Assembly: GCA_964400355.1 (NCBI GenBank)
Contig: CAYNTO010000010.1
Location: 51,788-115,787, forward strand
From: JACKAL01 sp964400355
GTDB lineage: Bacteria; Bdellovibrionota; Bdellovibrionia; Bdellovibrionales; JAGQZY01
Reading direction: 5' to 3'
Length of the DNA: 64,000 bases
Within the stretch, counting starts at the first letter, position 1, and every line of letters starts with the position of its first letter. A program made the position numbers and the translations under genes. Shown piece by piece: positions 52,038 to 62,000 of this stretch. The notes beneath the pieces were generated by a model, which was not told the DNA's origin, made no database searches, and worked only from the letters and a program-made list of their open reading frames with translations.

Positions 52038-53603
52038 TTAGCGGGCGTGCTCTACGGCGCGCGTCTCACGCACGACCGAAATCTTGATTTGACCCGGGAA
52101 CTTCATTTCGCGCTCAATTTTACGTGCAATATCGCGACTCAACATCACCGATTGTTCATCGGTCACGCGGCTCGAATCCACTATCACGCGGATCTCGCGG
52201 CCGGCCTGAATGGCAAACGTGCGCTCCACACCCTCGAAGCTGTTGGCAATAGATTCCAGATCTTCCAGACGTTGAATGTAATTTTCCATCATCGATTTGC
52301 GAGCACCCGGACGCGCAGACGACAATGCATCGGCGGCTTGCGTGATGTACGCCAGCAACGTGCGTGGTTTTTCATCTTCGTGATGAGAACGGATCGCGTG
52401 GCAAACCAATTCGGGTTCACCATGGCGTTTTGCAAAATCAGCACCGATCACCGCGTGAGAACCTTCGATCGAATGATCCATTGCTTTGCCCAAATCATGG
52501 AACAGACCCGCACGGCGGGCCATCTTTACATCCACACCCATCTCGGCGGCCATCAGCCCTGCGAGCATCCCCACTTCAATGGAGTGACCGTAGTTGTTTT
52601 GCGCATAGGACGTACGAAATTTTAAACTGCCCAATGTTTTATGAATCTCTGCATTGATGCCGGTAAGACCCAAATCCATACACGCTTTTTCGCCATCGGC
52701 TTTGATCGATTTGAAAAGTTCTTTCTTGGTCTTATCCACCACTTCTTCGATACGACCTGGATGAATACGGCCATCGGTGATAAGAACTTCCATCGAGCGG
52801 CGAGCCACCTCGCGGCGAACCGGATCAAAACCAGAAATCACAACGGCTTCTGGCGTTTCATCAAGAATCAAATCCACACCACACAGTGCTTCGATGGCGC
52901 GAATGTTACGTCCTTCTTTGCCGATGATCTTTCCTTTAAGCTCTGCATCTGGAAGTGGAATCACTGTTATGGTTTTTTCCGCGGAGAACTCGCCGGCAAA
53001 GCGGCTTATGGCCATACCAATAATGCGCTTTGCTTTAGCTTCGGCATTGGCTTTGGCTTCTTCCTCTACGGCAATTACCATTTTTGCAGCTTCGGATTCG
53101 ACCTCAGATTTTAAAATCTGTTTGATCTCTTCTTTGGCCTGATCTTTTGAAATGTTCGCCGTGGACTCAAGCTTACTCAGCAAAGTGCGCGACTTCTCCT
53201 CGTTCTCCTCGCCCACTTTGTGAACGCGAGTTTCCATGGTTTTGAGTTTCTCTGTTTTTTCGCGAATCTCTTGGAGTTGCTTTTGCAGATCGTCGTTTTT
53301 CTTTTTATATTCACGTTCAAGTTCTTGAGCGCGGTCCTGAGCTTTGCGATCGGCCAGTTGGGCCTGCTCTTTTTGCCGACGAGCTTCGGCTTCCATATTT
53401 TTACGCATGCGCGTTTCGATGTCCTTGGCTTTGTTCTGCGCTTCGCGCTCCAGCTGGGACATCTCTGAACGTGCCTTATTTAAAATGCGTGCGGCCTCGG
53501 CCTGCGCTGAACGTTTCTTTTTGTTGTCGACGAAGTAACGGTATCCACCGAATGCTCCGGCGCCGACGGCGATTCCAATAACTAAAAATACAATCAGTTC
53601 CAT
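52038..53603 (-). CDS. rny: Ribonuclease Y
   Basis: Membrane-anchored endoribonuclease that starts mRNA decay. One N-terminal transmembrane helix (LIVFLVIGIAVGAGAFGGYRY), a long coiled coil to about residue 200, a KH domain with GKIIGKEGRNIRA near residue 228, and the HD domain with FHDLGKAMDHS (His369, Asp370). 521 aa, standard. GAGGAG precedes the ATG, which lies three bases after the cyclo-ligase stop. Confidence 0.97.
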   Translation of the reverse strand: MELIVFLVIGIAVGAGAFGGYRYFVDNKKKRSAQAEAARILNKARSEMSQLEREAQNKAKDIETRMRKNMEAEARRQKEQAQLADRKAQDRAQELEREYKKKNDDLQKQLQEIREKTEKLKTMETRVHKVGEENEEKSRTLLSKLESTANISKDQAKEEIKQILKSEVESEAAKMVIAVEEEAKANAEAKAKRIIGMAISRFAGEFSAEKTITVIPLPDAELKGKIIGKEGRNIRAIEALCGVDLILDETPEAVVISGFDPVRREVARRSMEVLITDGRIHPGRIEEVVDKTKKELFKSIKADGEKACMDLGLTGINAEIHKTLGSLKFRTSYAQNNYGHSIEVGMLAGLMAAEMGVDVKMARRAGLFHDLGKAMDHSIEGSHAVIGADFAKRHGEPELVCHAIRSHHEDEKPRTLLAYITQAADALSSARPGARKSMMENYIQRLEDLESIANSFEGVERTFAIQAGREIRVIVDSSRVTDEQSVMLSRDIARKIEREMKFPGQIKISVVRETRAVEHAR

Positions 53604-53606
53604 GTT

Positions 53607-54203
53607 TTATCTCTCCTCAGAGGGACGCTGAGCTGTTTGTAAGCCCTCGTCCGAAATAGTCAAATTGAGGAATTCATCCTGCGCATCCGTAGGTATGAAT
53701 CCTTTATTGAATAGTTGTAGTGAATAACAAACGCCAACTCTTTGGGCGTGTGTGGTGTGCAATGCTCGGTCGTAAAAACCTTTCCCTCGTCCTAGGCGCG
53801 CGCCATCTCGACCGAATGCGATGCCAGGCACTAGGAATCCATCAATGGACGTTGCGTCCACTACCGGATCACTGTTACAGGGTTCCATAACGCCAAACGC
53901 ACTCTTCGTAAGAGCCGCACGATCCGCGCAGGAATGAAACTGTAAATCATTATCGACAACTCGAGGAAACACCCACTGAATGTGAGCGCTGTTGTCGATA
54001 GATGGAAGTATGTCGGGTTCACTGGGAAGTGCGATATAGCCAGCCCATGTTCCACGCTGATGGCGCAAGAACTGTGTAAGGTGCCGGTTCAAAGAGAGGT
54101 TTCTCTTTGTGCGATCTTCTGTGTTTTCCCGTAGCGCGCGAAGATTTTTTAAAACATCTTTGCGCAGTTTGGCCTTATTCGTGTTCGACAAGGTCAACTC
54201 CAA
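53607..54203 (-). CDS. 5-formyltetrahydrofolate cyclo-ligase family protein
   Basis: Converts 5-formyl-THF to 5,10-methenyl-THF using ATP. The C-terminal signature GIAFGRDGARLGRGKGFYDR and the nucleotide site region (LVPG) are intact; 198 aa is normal. The reading starts at a TTG; further TTG codons four codons on could also be used, and GGAG lies between them. It follows zapA, as in proteobacterial zapA-ygfA, but without room for a 6S RNA gene. Confidence 0.9.
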   Translation of the reverse strand: MELTLSNTNKAKLRKDVLKNLRALRENTEDRTKRNLSLNRHLTQFLRHQRGTWAGYIALPSEPDILPSIDNSAHIQWVFPRVVDNDLQFHSCADRAALTKSAFGVMEPCNSDPVVDATSIDGFLVPGIAFGRDGARLGRGKGFYDRALHTTHAQRVGVCYSLQLFNKGFIPTDAQDEFLNLTISDEGLQTAQRPSEER

Positions 54204-54256
54204 TTCTAATGTAAAGTTCCTGCGGGTCTTATTTTTTGCTAATGCAAAAAATAAAC

Positions 54257-54595
54257 TTACAGGTGGGAAACTTGAAGGTCGGCTAGAATCCGGTTGGCCA
54301 GATTTTCGATGTGATTGAGTTCCTGACTCGTGTTCTGCCTAAAAATGTGGAGGTCCTCTGCTAATCTTAAACAGGCAAGGACGAGCGCTTTTTGCGGCGC
54401 CACTTTAGCAACTTCTTGATCGACGCGTTTACTCACTAAATCTAGAATTTCGGTAAGAGCCTCTTTATCATGGGATGTTTTCAATCGCATGGTCACGCCA
54501 GCAATGCTGACATCGTGACTGGTCATTTTGTTCAGATCCACTTTTTTGAAATCTTCTTTTTGTTCTAAGTGGCTGTCTGAGGCGCTTGGATTCAC
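54257..54595 (-). CDS. zapA: Cell division protein ZapA
   Basis: Binds FtsZ and stabilises the Z ring. The ZapA domain (DVSIAGVTMRLKTS ... ILDLVSKRVDQEV ... ALVLACLRLAEDLHIFRQ) is complete and ends in a coiled-coil helix. The start used is a GTG with AGGAG at seven bases; a TTG 17 codons upstream has no such site. The leader on the minus strand holds two small hairpins (GCCCTTG / CAAGGGC at 54624-54641 and CCAAT / ATTGG at 54643-54656). Confidence 0.85.
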   Translation of the reverse strand: MNPSASDSHLEQKEDFKKVDLNKMTSHDVSIAGVTMRLKTSHDKEALTEILDLVSKRVDQEVAKVAPQKALVLACLRLAEDLHIFRQNTSQELNHIENLANRILADLQVSHL

Positions 54596-54753
54596 GTGTT
54601 GATCTCCTGAGGTTTCCACATTTGCCCTTGTCTCCAAGGGCACCAATCTTTATTGGGCTTTAACCATTCAAATTTCCTATCTTAATTGATAGCATGATGA
54701 GAAGAGGCGGTCAACGACGGCCCCTCGGTAATCCAGTGGAGAATCGTTCCGGA

Positions 54754-55116
54754 TTAGGCTTTTGCCCAGGACATACACCAGCCTGCTTTTTCTACAGCCT
54801 TGCCCATAAAAATCTCGCAGGGGGCCTGGGCCGCAGTTTTCGCCACTGGCTTGCACGCACTGTCTGCAGGACTGCACTTGTTGTACTTGGCGCAATTTCC
54901 ACAGTTCGCTTTTTTATCAGTCCGCTCTGGACCCGCCTTGGCCGCGTCTTTCACATAACGCATGGCCTTGGCCAACGGTTCATTCTCTTCCATGGGAGGG
55001 AGGCCGGCGGCCTTTGCAGCTCCGGGTTTAGCAGCGTCTGCTGCTAATGCCAAACGACTGGCAAGTAAGGCGATGGGTGCGAGAGCCAGGGAACGAACAA
55101 CTGTGCGGCGATTCAT
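54754..55116 (-). CDS. High-potential iron-sulfur protein (HiPIP)
   Basis: Periplasmic 4Fe-4S electron carrier. Twin-arginine signal (NRRTVVRSLALAPIALLA) fits export of a folded cluster protein. Cluster ligands Cys72, Cys75, Cys100 and Cys114 (NCGNC ... APC ... GWCMSW) match the family spacing; two further cysteines (81, 88) are unusual. AAGGAG precedes the ATG. A plausible soluble redox link to the c-type proteins elsewhere in the window. Confidence 0.92.
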   Translation of the reverse strand: MNRRTVVRSLALAPIALLASRLALAADAAKPGAAKAAGLPPMEENEPLAKAMRYVKDAAKAGPERTDKKANCGNCAKYNKCSPADSACKPVAKTAAQAPCEIFMGKAVEKAGWCMSWAKA

Positions 55117-55307
55117 AGAAACTCCTTTATGAGCTTTTAAATCAAATATGGCCCATTTGAGCCAATTATTGAAAGTTAATTGAAATATAAAGGATCACGT
55201 ATTGATTGTCACGGAAATCGCCAGGCCGCTAGGCGTCTTGAGAAACGGCTACGAATACAGACCGGGATTTGATAACGATAATGAGACTATTTAGGATCGA
55301 GGACCTG

Positions 55308-56042
55308 ATGCCATGGAGTGATGTTGTTTTTTTATTGGTAGCAGGTCTGGTCACGGGCCTCATCGACTCCATTGCTGGAGGTGGCGGACTGATTTCGGTG
55401 CCGGCGTTTATGTTGGTGTTGGGTCCCGGTGTCGAGGCCATTGCCACCAACAAAATTGCAGCTCTGTGTTCCACACTTGCCGCCCTCTATATATATCACC
55501 GCAATGGCTTTGTGGATTTTCGCACCAATAAGTATTTTTTGGCGCTGGTGTTTGTGGGCGCCTGCATAGGTGCTTGGCTTTCTCGCTATGTTCCGCAAGA
55601 GGCCTATCGCTACATCATGATCGTCATGATTCCAATTATTCTCGTGGTGTTGTTCCAGCGCCAGTTGTGGAAGGAACGATCGCGCGCAAAAAAACCACCG
55701 TGGGTGTTGTGCGTGCTGGGATTTTTATGTGGCGCTTACGATGGTATCGCAGGCCCCGGCGGCGGCACATTGATGTTTCTCTCTCTTTTTGTTGTTGGTG
55801 GCTTGCCACTCACACTGTCCATCGGCACCGCGAAGCTTGCCAATGTTTTTTCCGCAAGCTCTTCACTGGTCACCTATTTGGCAATGGGGAAAGTGAATTG
55901 GAGTGTGGCGCTACCACTCACCTTCACAATCATTGTTGGCGCGCTTATCGGCGCACGCTTTGCCTCGAGAGACGCCGCAAAGTACGCGCGTGTGGCGCTT
56001 GCGGCAGTATCTATAATTTTACTGGTGCGATTGCTAACGTAA
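55308..56042 (+). CDS. TauE/SafE family sulfite or anion exporter
   Basis: Inner-membrane permease of the TauE/SafE (DUF81) family, linked to export of sulfite and organosulfonates. Seven to eight hydrophobic helices; the two family repeats are recognisable (GLIDSIAGGGGLISVPAFM and GAYDGIAGPGGGTLMFLS). GAGGA supports the ATG used; longer readings from a TTG or ATG upstream add up to 13 residues. Converges on the fibre gene. Confidence 0.9.
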   Translation: MPWSDVVFLLVAGLVTGLIDSIAGGGGLISVPAFMLVLGPGVEAIATNKIAALCSTLAALYIYHRNGFVDFRTNKYFLALVFVGACIGAWLSRYVPQEAYRYIMIVMIPIILVVLFQRQLWKERSRAKKPPWVLCVLGFLCGAYDGIAGPGGGTLMFLSLFVVGGLPLTLSIGTAKLANVFSASSSLVTYLAMGKVNWSVALPLTFTIIVGALIGARFASRDAAKYARVALAAVSIILLVRLLT

Positions 56043-56072
56043 CGTCAGTGCGTAATCCATCGACAACGAAAA

Positions 56073-59000
56073 TTATTTCCCCGTTGGCGTTTTACAGAAC
56101 GGCGCCTTTGGATCTTTTTGGCAAAGATAGCTCTTCATGGTATCGAGTTCCCGCTGCTTTTGTTGTTCTCGATCTTTTAATGAAGCGAGTTCGCGGCGGA
56201 GGTTTTTGTTTTCGGCCTCAACACCGGAAACGCGAGCCACCAGAGAAGCAACTGTTTGTGCGAGTGCACTCATAGACTGCTTTAATTCCTGGAAACCTTT
56301 GGTCAACAGCGCTGTAAGATGGGTGTACTTTACACCCATCAGTGTGCCCTCTTTGTCGTAATTGCTAAGTAGTGGGTTCACCTGCTCGACCTCTTCGGCA
56401 ATAAAACCTAAATCATATTTTCCACCCATGGAATCAATCCATTTGAATTCGACCGGGCGGAGCTTCATCAGTTCGTCGCTGCCGAGTGCAAGATCACGAA
56501 TGTCGTCCTTGTATTCGCGCAGGGACAAGCCGGCAAGTGTTGATTGCGCAATACAACCGCTGCCCGAGGTGTTGCAGAGTTGCGTTGTTTGCATACCGGC
56601 ATCCGCTCTCATTACACCGGCAGTATAAACGTTTTTGTCGGCATAGGAACGCATCCAAGTGACATCGCTCATATGCCAACCACCGCCGTAAGTTTGACTG
56701 AGCCATCCCGAGGTACCTGTTGTGCGCAACCATCCCGCAATCTGTGCATCACCACCCACGTTGAGCTTGTATGTGGCATGCGGAGCCACGCCCATTCCCA
56801 CGTTGCCGTTGTGAGCGATTCTCATCCGTTCAGTGAGTGCAGTCGTTCCATCTGCGGTGGTGCTAAAAATAAGATTTCCAGGGCTACTGGTTGCCGATGC
56901 TGTGCCCTCTTGCAAACTCTTAATCGAGGCGCCATAGCCCGAGTACGTACCTGAGAGGTAGGCGCTACGGAAACGAATACCGCCTATGGTATCGCCGTTT
57001 TCTACAGGCGACGACACTCTTTCATCGTACTGGAAGGTGACATACGGCCCATCCATATTGGGATTTGTATTTACGAAATTCTCGATAATAATGCCGTCAT
57101 TGCTTGCGGCATTCGCATTGTGTATATGGAGTTTTGCATCAGAAACAGTAGTGCCGATACCCACGTTGCCGGTGGGAGAAATAGCGAACTTTGCGTCGGC
57201 GTCCGAGCCTGATGGGCTTGTTATATAAAAGTAATCGTCATTTCCGTTGTTGCGCAAGAACCACTTGGAGGCGTTGTCTCGATAAAAGCCAAGGCTTGCA
57301 TCCGTATTTCCCGCACCGGACTCGATTCGCACTGTGGGATTAGTAGCAGATACATGCAATACACTTCCCGGTGCTGAGGTGCCGATACCCACGTTGCCGC
57401 TGGAAACTGCGATCGGACTGTTGGCAAGAGTGGACGGCCCGGTCCAGAGAGGTAAATAATCAGTTGTTCCACTTCCGGAGCTTGCGATCGTTGTGGAAGT
57501 GGCGAGGTGGCCCGTGAAATAGGTCAGTTGTCCGACGCCGTTCACCACTGTTCCGGTTCCCACGTTCACGTATCCCTCTACATAATCGGTTGTGCCATTC
57601 ATATCGAGCGTGGTGGTAATCGTGCCCATCGGCGAGGTAGAGCGCGTGAAACCCTGCGCGCTGATAACGCCGTTTTTATATATGCCCACAGCACAGAATC
57701 CCGTGGCACCTGGGCAATAAGCAGCTAACGTAAAAGCGTACTTGCCGGCCACGGTAGGCGTAAACCGATGAGCTGAAAAATTATTATTTGTATCAAAGAA
57801 CTCCGCAGACCAAGTGAGACGGACCCACGTGTCTGTGGTAACAGCCTGATCGACACCGTTCTTATGCACGGAGAACGAAACCGGTGTAGTGGTTCCTACG
57901 CGCGTGAGGGATTCCCATGATCCACCTTTGCGGCCTTCGAAGTCGGTGCCTGTCCAACGAATCGTGCCATCATCAGTTCCAGTAGCATTTCCGATTTTGA
58001 TCGCGCCACTCACATCGAGTTTTTCAGTGGGCGTTAAAGAGCCAATACCGACGTTGCCGCCAGAAGGTTGTAAAAGGACATAGCCTTTAGTGCCACTCGA
58101 CGTAGAATCCAAAGTTAAACTACCGCTTGCATTCACTCCGCCTCTCAGTGTTTGCCCCGAAGCGCGACCGGCAAGCAAAGCGTATTGAGTGTGATCGTCA
58201 TCGCTGAGACCAGTGAGTGCGCCGTGATCAGTGGCGCCGACGAGATCCGCTGAACACTCCCAACGGTCACTGGCTGTCCATTTGAGCACATAGCCATCTG
58301 TGCATTCGGTGCCGGCTGGCATGTACGTGAAGTACTCTGCAGGTGCGTTTGATATTTTACCAATGCTGATCGCGCTCACATCGGCACTCACGATGGTGCC
58401 ATCGGCAATTTTAGCACTCGTGATACCGCCATCTTTGACTTGTACGGTGTTGGTGGCAATCTCGATGGTGGAATTGTCCACATTCATGGCGATGTTGCGA
58501 TCAGCAGAGAGGTCTCCACCGCCCGTTAAACCCGAACCGGAATTGGTATTGATCGCGCGCGATGTCGCTACGTTACCGGTACTCCAACCGGCAGATATGT
58601 CTTTACAGTTTGCGCCACTTTCATCGCACAGCTGTTCGGCGCGAATTGTCCCAGCCACGTCGAGATGGGATTGCGGTGTCGATGTGCCGATACCCACGTT
58701 TCCGGCATTGTAATAGGCATCTGCTCCTGTTTGTAGAAATTGCGCCGCCGGACCTTTAGCGGTGTTGAACGCCTGGCCCGTTGCATACAACTGTGCAAAC
58801 GTTTTCCCACCGCAATTTGACGTTGTTATATTGGTGTAGCCAACTTGGGTTTGCGTAGACACAGAAAAAATCACATCAATCGCCGTGTATACCGAGCTCC
58901 ATGTCCCTGCTCTATAGTAAACGTTACCTGAATATCCGGCGTACATGAGCTGAAATATGACCTCTCCATAAGATGGAGAGGTTACATTACACTTAATAAC

Positions 59001-62000
59001 GTCGGGCAGATTTGCAACCATCGTATTGTTGATTCCACCATACGCGGAGCTTGTTTGAATTGTGCCATCCGGAAATTTAATCCCGCCAGATAAAGTTTCA
59101 ATGGTACCATTTACAGTTAGAGCTTCGCTCGGTGTATCTGTTCCAACTCCCACCTTGCCATCGCCATCGATGCGAATGCCCTCATTGCCGCCGTCTCCGG
59201 TGAGCCAGTTGTTACCTAATACTAGATTTTGTGCAGCCGTGTGATTGCCTAAATTATCACTGCCGCCACCTGAGGTGCCGGGGGCCACCATCTCTGTAGC
59301 GGCGAAATAGGTGTTGTAATAGTGAGTGACCTGACCAGTGCTAATGTTGTCATCACCAATTCGTATCCAAACAGTTTGATCTGCTGAGGGCGTGTAAAAC
59401 TCTAAAATACCTGCCTTAAAACCGTAAGCGCCGCCGGATTGGGGCTCACTTGTGTATGCCATGCCACCGATAGAACTTGTTCCATTCCAAAGTTGATATC
59501 CCAAGTAGGCAGATCCAGCTGCGTTGTAGGTATTCACAGCGGCCTCAATGCGGTACGTGACACCGGCTTTGAGGTTAATGCCGTTAGATGTGGTCGTAAA
59601 GCCATTATTGCTAAGCACTGTATTGAAGGCCACGATGCTGTTGGTATCCACGGTTTGGTAACCACTCATTCCGAGCTTGATGTATTTCACTTCGCCTTTG
59701 AGTCCGAGCCACTTTGTTCCGTTATAGAAATCTGGATTGCCCGTATCGGTGTTGTAAATTGTCAAACCCGCAGCCGGGCTAGCAATAGCGTTTCTCTGCG
59801 CGGTAGTCATTCGCGGAGGTAGAAAACCTTTTGTCGTGGAATCCGCTTGCATCACTGCCGATGCGTGAGGTGCCGTAGTGCCCACACCCACACTGCCGCC
59901 ATTGGGTTGCAGTAGGACGTAGCCCTTCGTCGCATCGCTTGTAGATTCGAGCGTGAGATTTGCACTGGCCGCCGTACCACCGCGCAGATTTTGACCCGCG
60001 CCGCGACCGGCGAGTAATGCGTACTGAGTATGATCATCATCGCCGAGACCCGTGAGGGCTCCGTGATCGGTGACACTGTTGTCGGCAGCACATTCCCATC
60101 TGTCGTTCGATGTCCATTTGAGCACGTAACCATCAGTACACTCGGTGCCCGCTGGCATGTATGTGAAGTACTCGGCCGGCGCACTCGAGATTTTGCCAAT
60201 ACTGATAGTATCGACGTCGGCACTCACGATGGTGCCGTCGGCAATTTTAGCGCTTGTCACGCCACTGTCTTTTAATCTTAGAGCATTGCTGTCGATTTCA
60301 ATTCCTGTGTTATCTACGCTAACTGCAAGATTGCGATCAGCTGACAGGTCGCCTCCACCCGTAAGAGCAGATCCTGTATTCGTATTGATTGCACGAGTTG
60401 TGGCAACTCCAGTAGACCAACCAGTAGAGATGTCTTTACAATTACCACCCGCTTCGTCGCAAATTTGCTCGGCACGGATGATGCCTGCAACATCGAGCAG
60501 TGCATTTGGTACTGAAGTGCCAATCCCCACATTGCCCGTAGAATCAATTCGCAGACCTTCGTTACCACCGTCACCCGAAATCCAGTTCGCACCTGCAATT
60601 AAATTTTGTGACATGACATGGTTACCAAGATGATCTGCGGCGCCGCCACTTCCTCCTGTGCCGCCCGACAATAGGAAACCGGTGGCGTAAGTGCCTCCGC
60701 TCGAGCTCGCTAACGTTGCTGAGGAACCATTGATGATAGCAAAATCGATGTAGTCTGTGGTTCCGTTCAGCTCTATAACCGCACTCGCATTAGCAATAAT
60801 TTCCGTAGTCGGGGTATAAATCAATCCCACTGCATATTGACCGCCGTTTTTGCGAATAATAGGTTCGGCATACGTTCCAACGGTCATAAATTGTGTATAG
60901 GTGCTCAGATGGACGTAATACTTTCCAGCAACCGTGGGCTGAAATCGATCGGTGGTCAGATTAAAAGCATTTCCGATATCATAACGCTCACCACCCCAGT
61001 CGACGACCGTGCTGACTCCGCCAGTTAAACTTTGTGTACCAGTTTTATAAATGGAGAATGCCACTTCTGTGAGATCAGCAATTCTTGACCAGGAGGAGTT
61101 GGTGTAAACATACAGCATTTCCACATCAGTATCGAATACAATCAATCCTTCGGAGGGTGAACCGATCCCTACTCGTTGGGCCGTTGTCATCCGCGGGGGT
61201 AGGAAACCTTTAGTTGTGGAATCGACTTGGAACGCGGCTGAAGCGTTCGGTGCTGTTGTTCCAACTCCTACGCTACCGCCGGTAGGTTGCAGGAGCACAT
61301 AACCTTTTGTAGCATCGGATGTGGATTCCAGTGTGAGGTTTGCACTTGCGGCAGTTCCACCGCGGAGGTTTTGACCTGCACCGCGACCAGCGAGAAGTGC
61401 GTATTGGGTGTGGTCGTCATCGCCGAGACCCGTGAGGGCACCGTGATCGGTCACGCTGTTGTCGGCAGCACACTCCCATCTGTCGTTCGATGTCCACTTA
61501 AGGACGTAACCATCTGTACACTCGGTGCCGGCTGGCATGTAAGTGAAGTACTCCGCAGGCGCGTTGGATATTTTACCGATGCTGATCGCACTCACATCAG
61601 CGCTTACGATAGTGCCATCGGCGATTTTAGCACTTGTCACGCCGCTGTCTTTTAATCTTAGAGCATTGCTATTGATTTCAATTCCTGTGTTATCGACGCT
61701 AACTGCAAGATTGCGATCAGCTGAAAGGTCGCCTCCACCCGTAAGAGCCGATCCTGTATTCGTATTGATTGCCCGAGTTGTGGCAACTCCTGTAGACCAG
61801 CCTGTGGAGATGTCTTTACAATTGGCGCCCGCTTCGTCGCAAATTTGCTCGGCACGGATGATGCCCGCCACGTCGAGCAGAGCGTTTGGAGTGTCGGAGC
61901 CAATGCCCACATTTCCGCTGCCGTCTATGCGAATACCTTCGGCATTGCCATCGCCAGACAACCACTGGGATCCTAGGACAATATTCTGTAAAGCAATGTG

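Noticed and set aside
51753..52625. 290-codon plus-strand ORF
   Set aside because: It lies antisense to rny and the ferredoxin gene, both certain, and its translation is His/Arg-rich with no domain; it is a shadow ORF.
54204..54256. 6S RNA between zapA and the cyclo-ligase gene
   Set aside because: The space is too short for a ~180-base RNA and no matching structure is seen.
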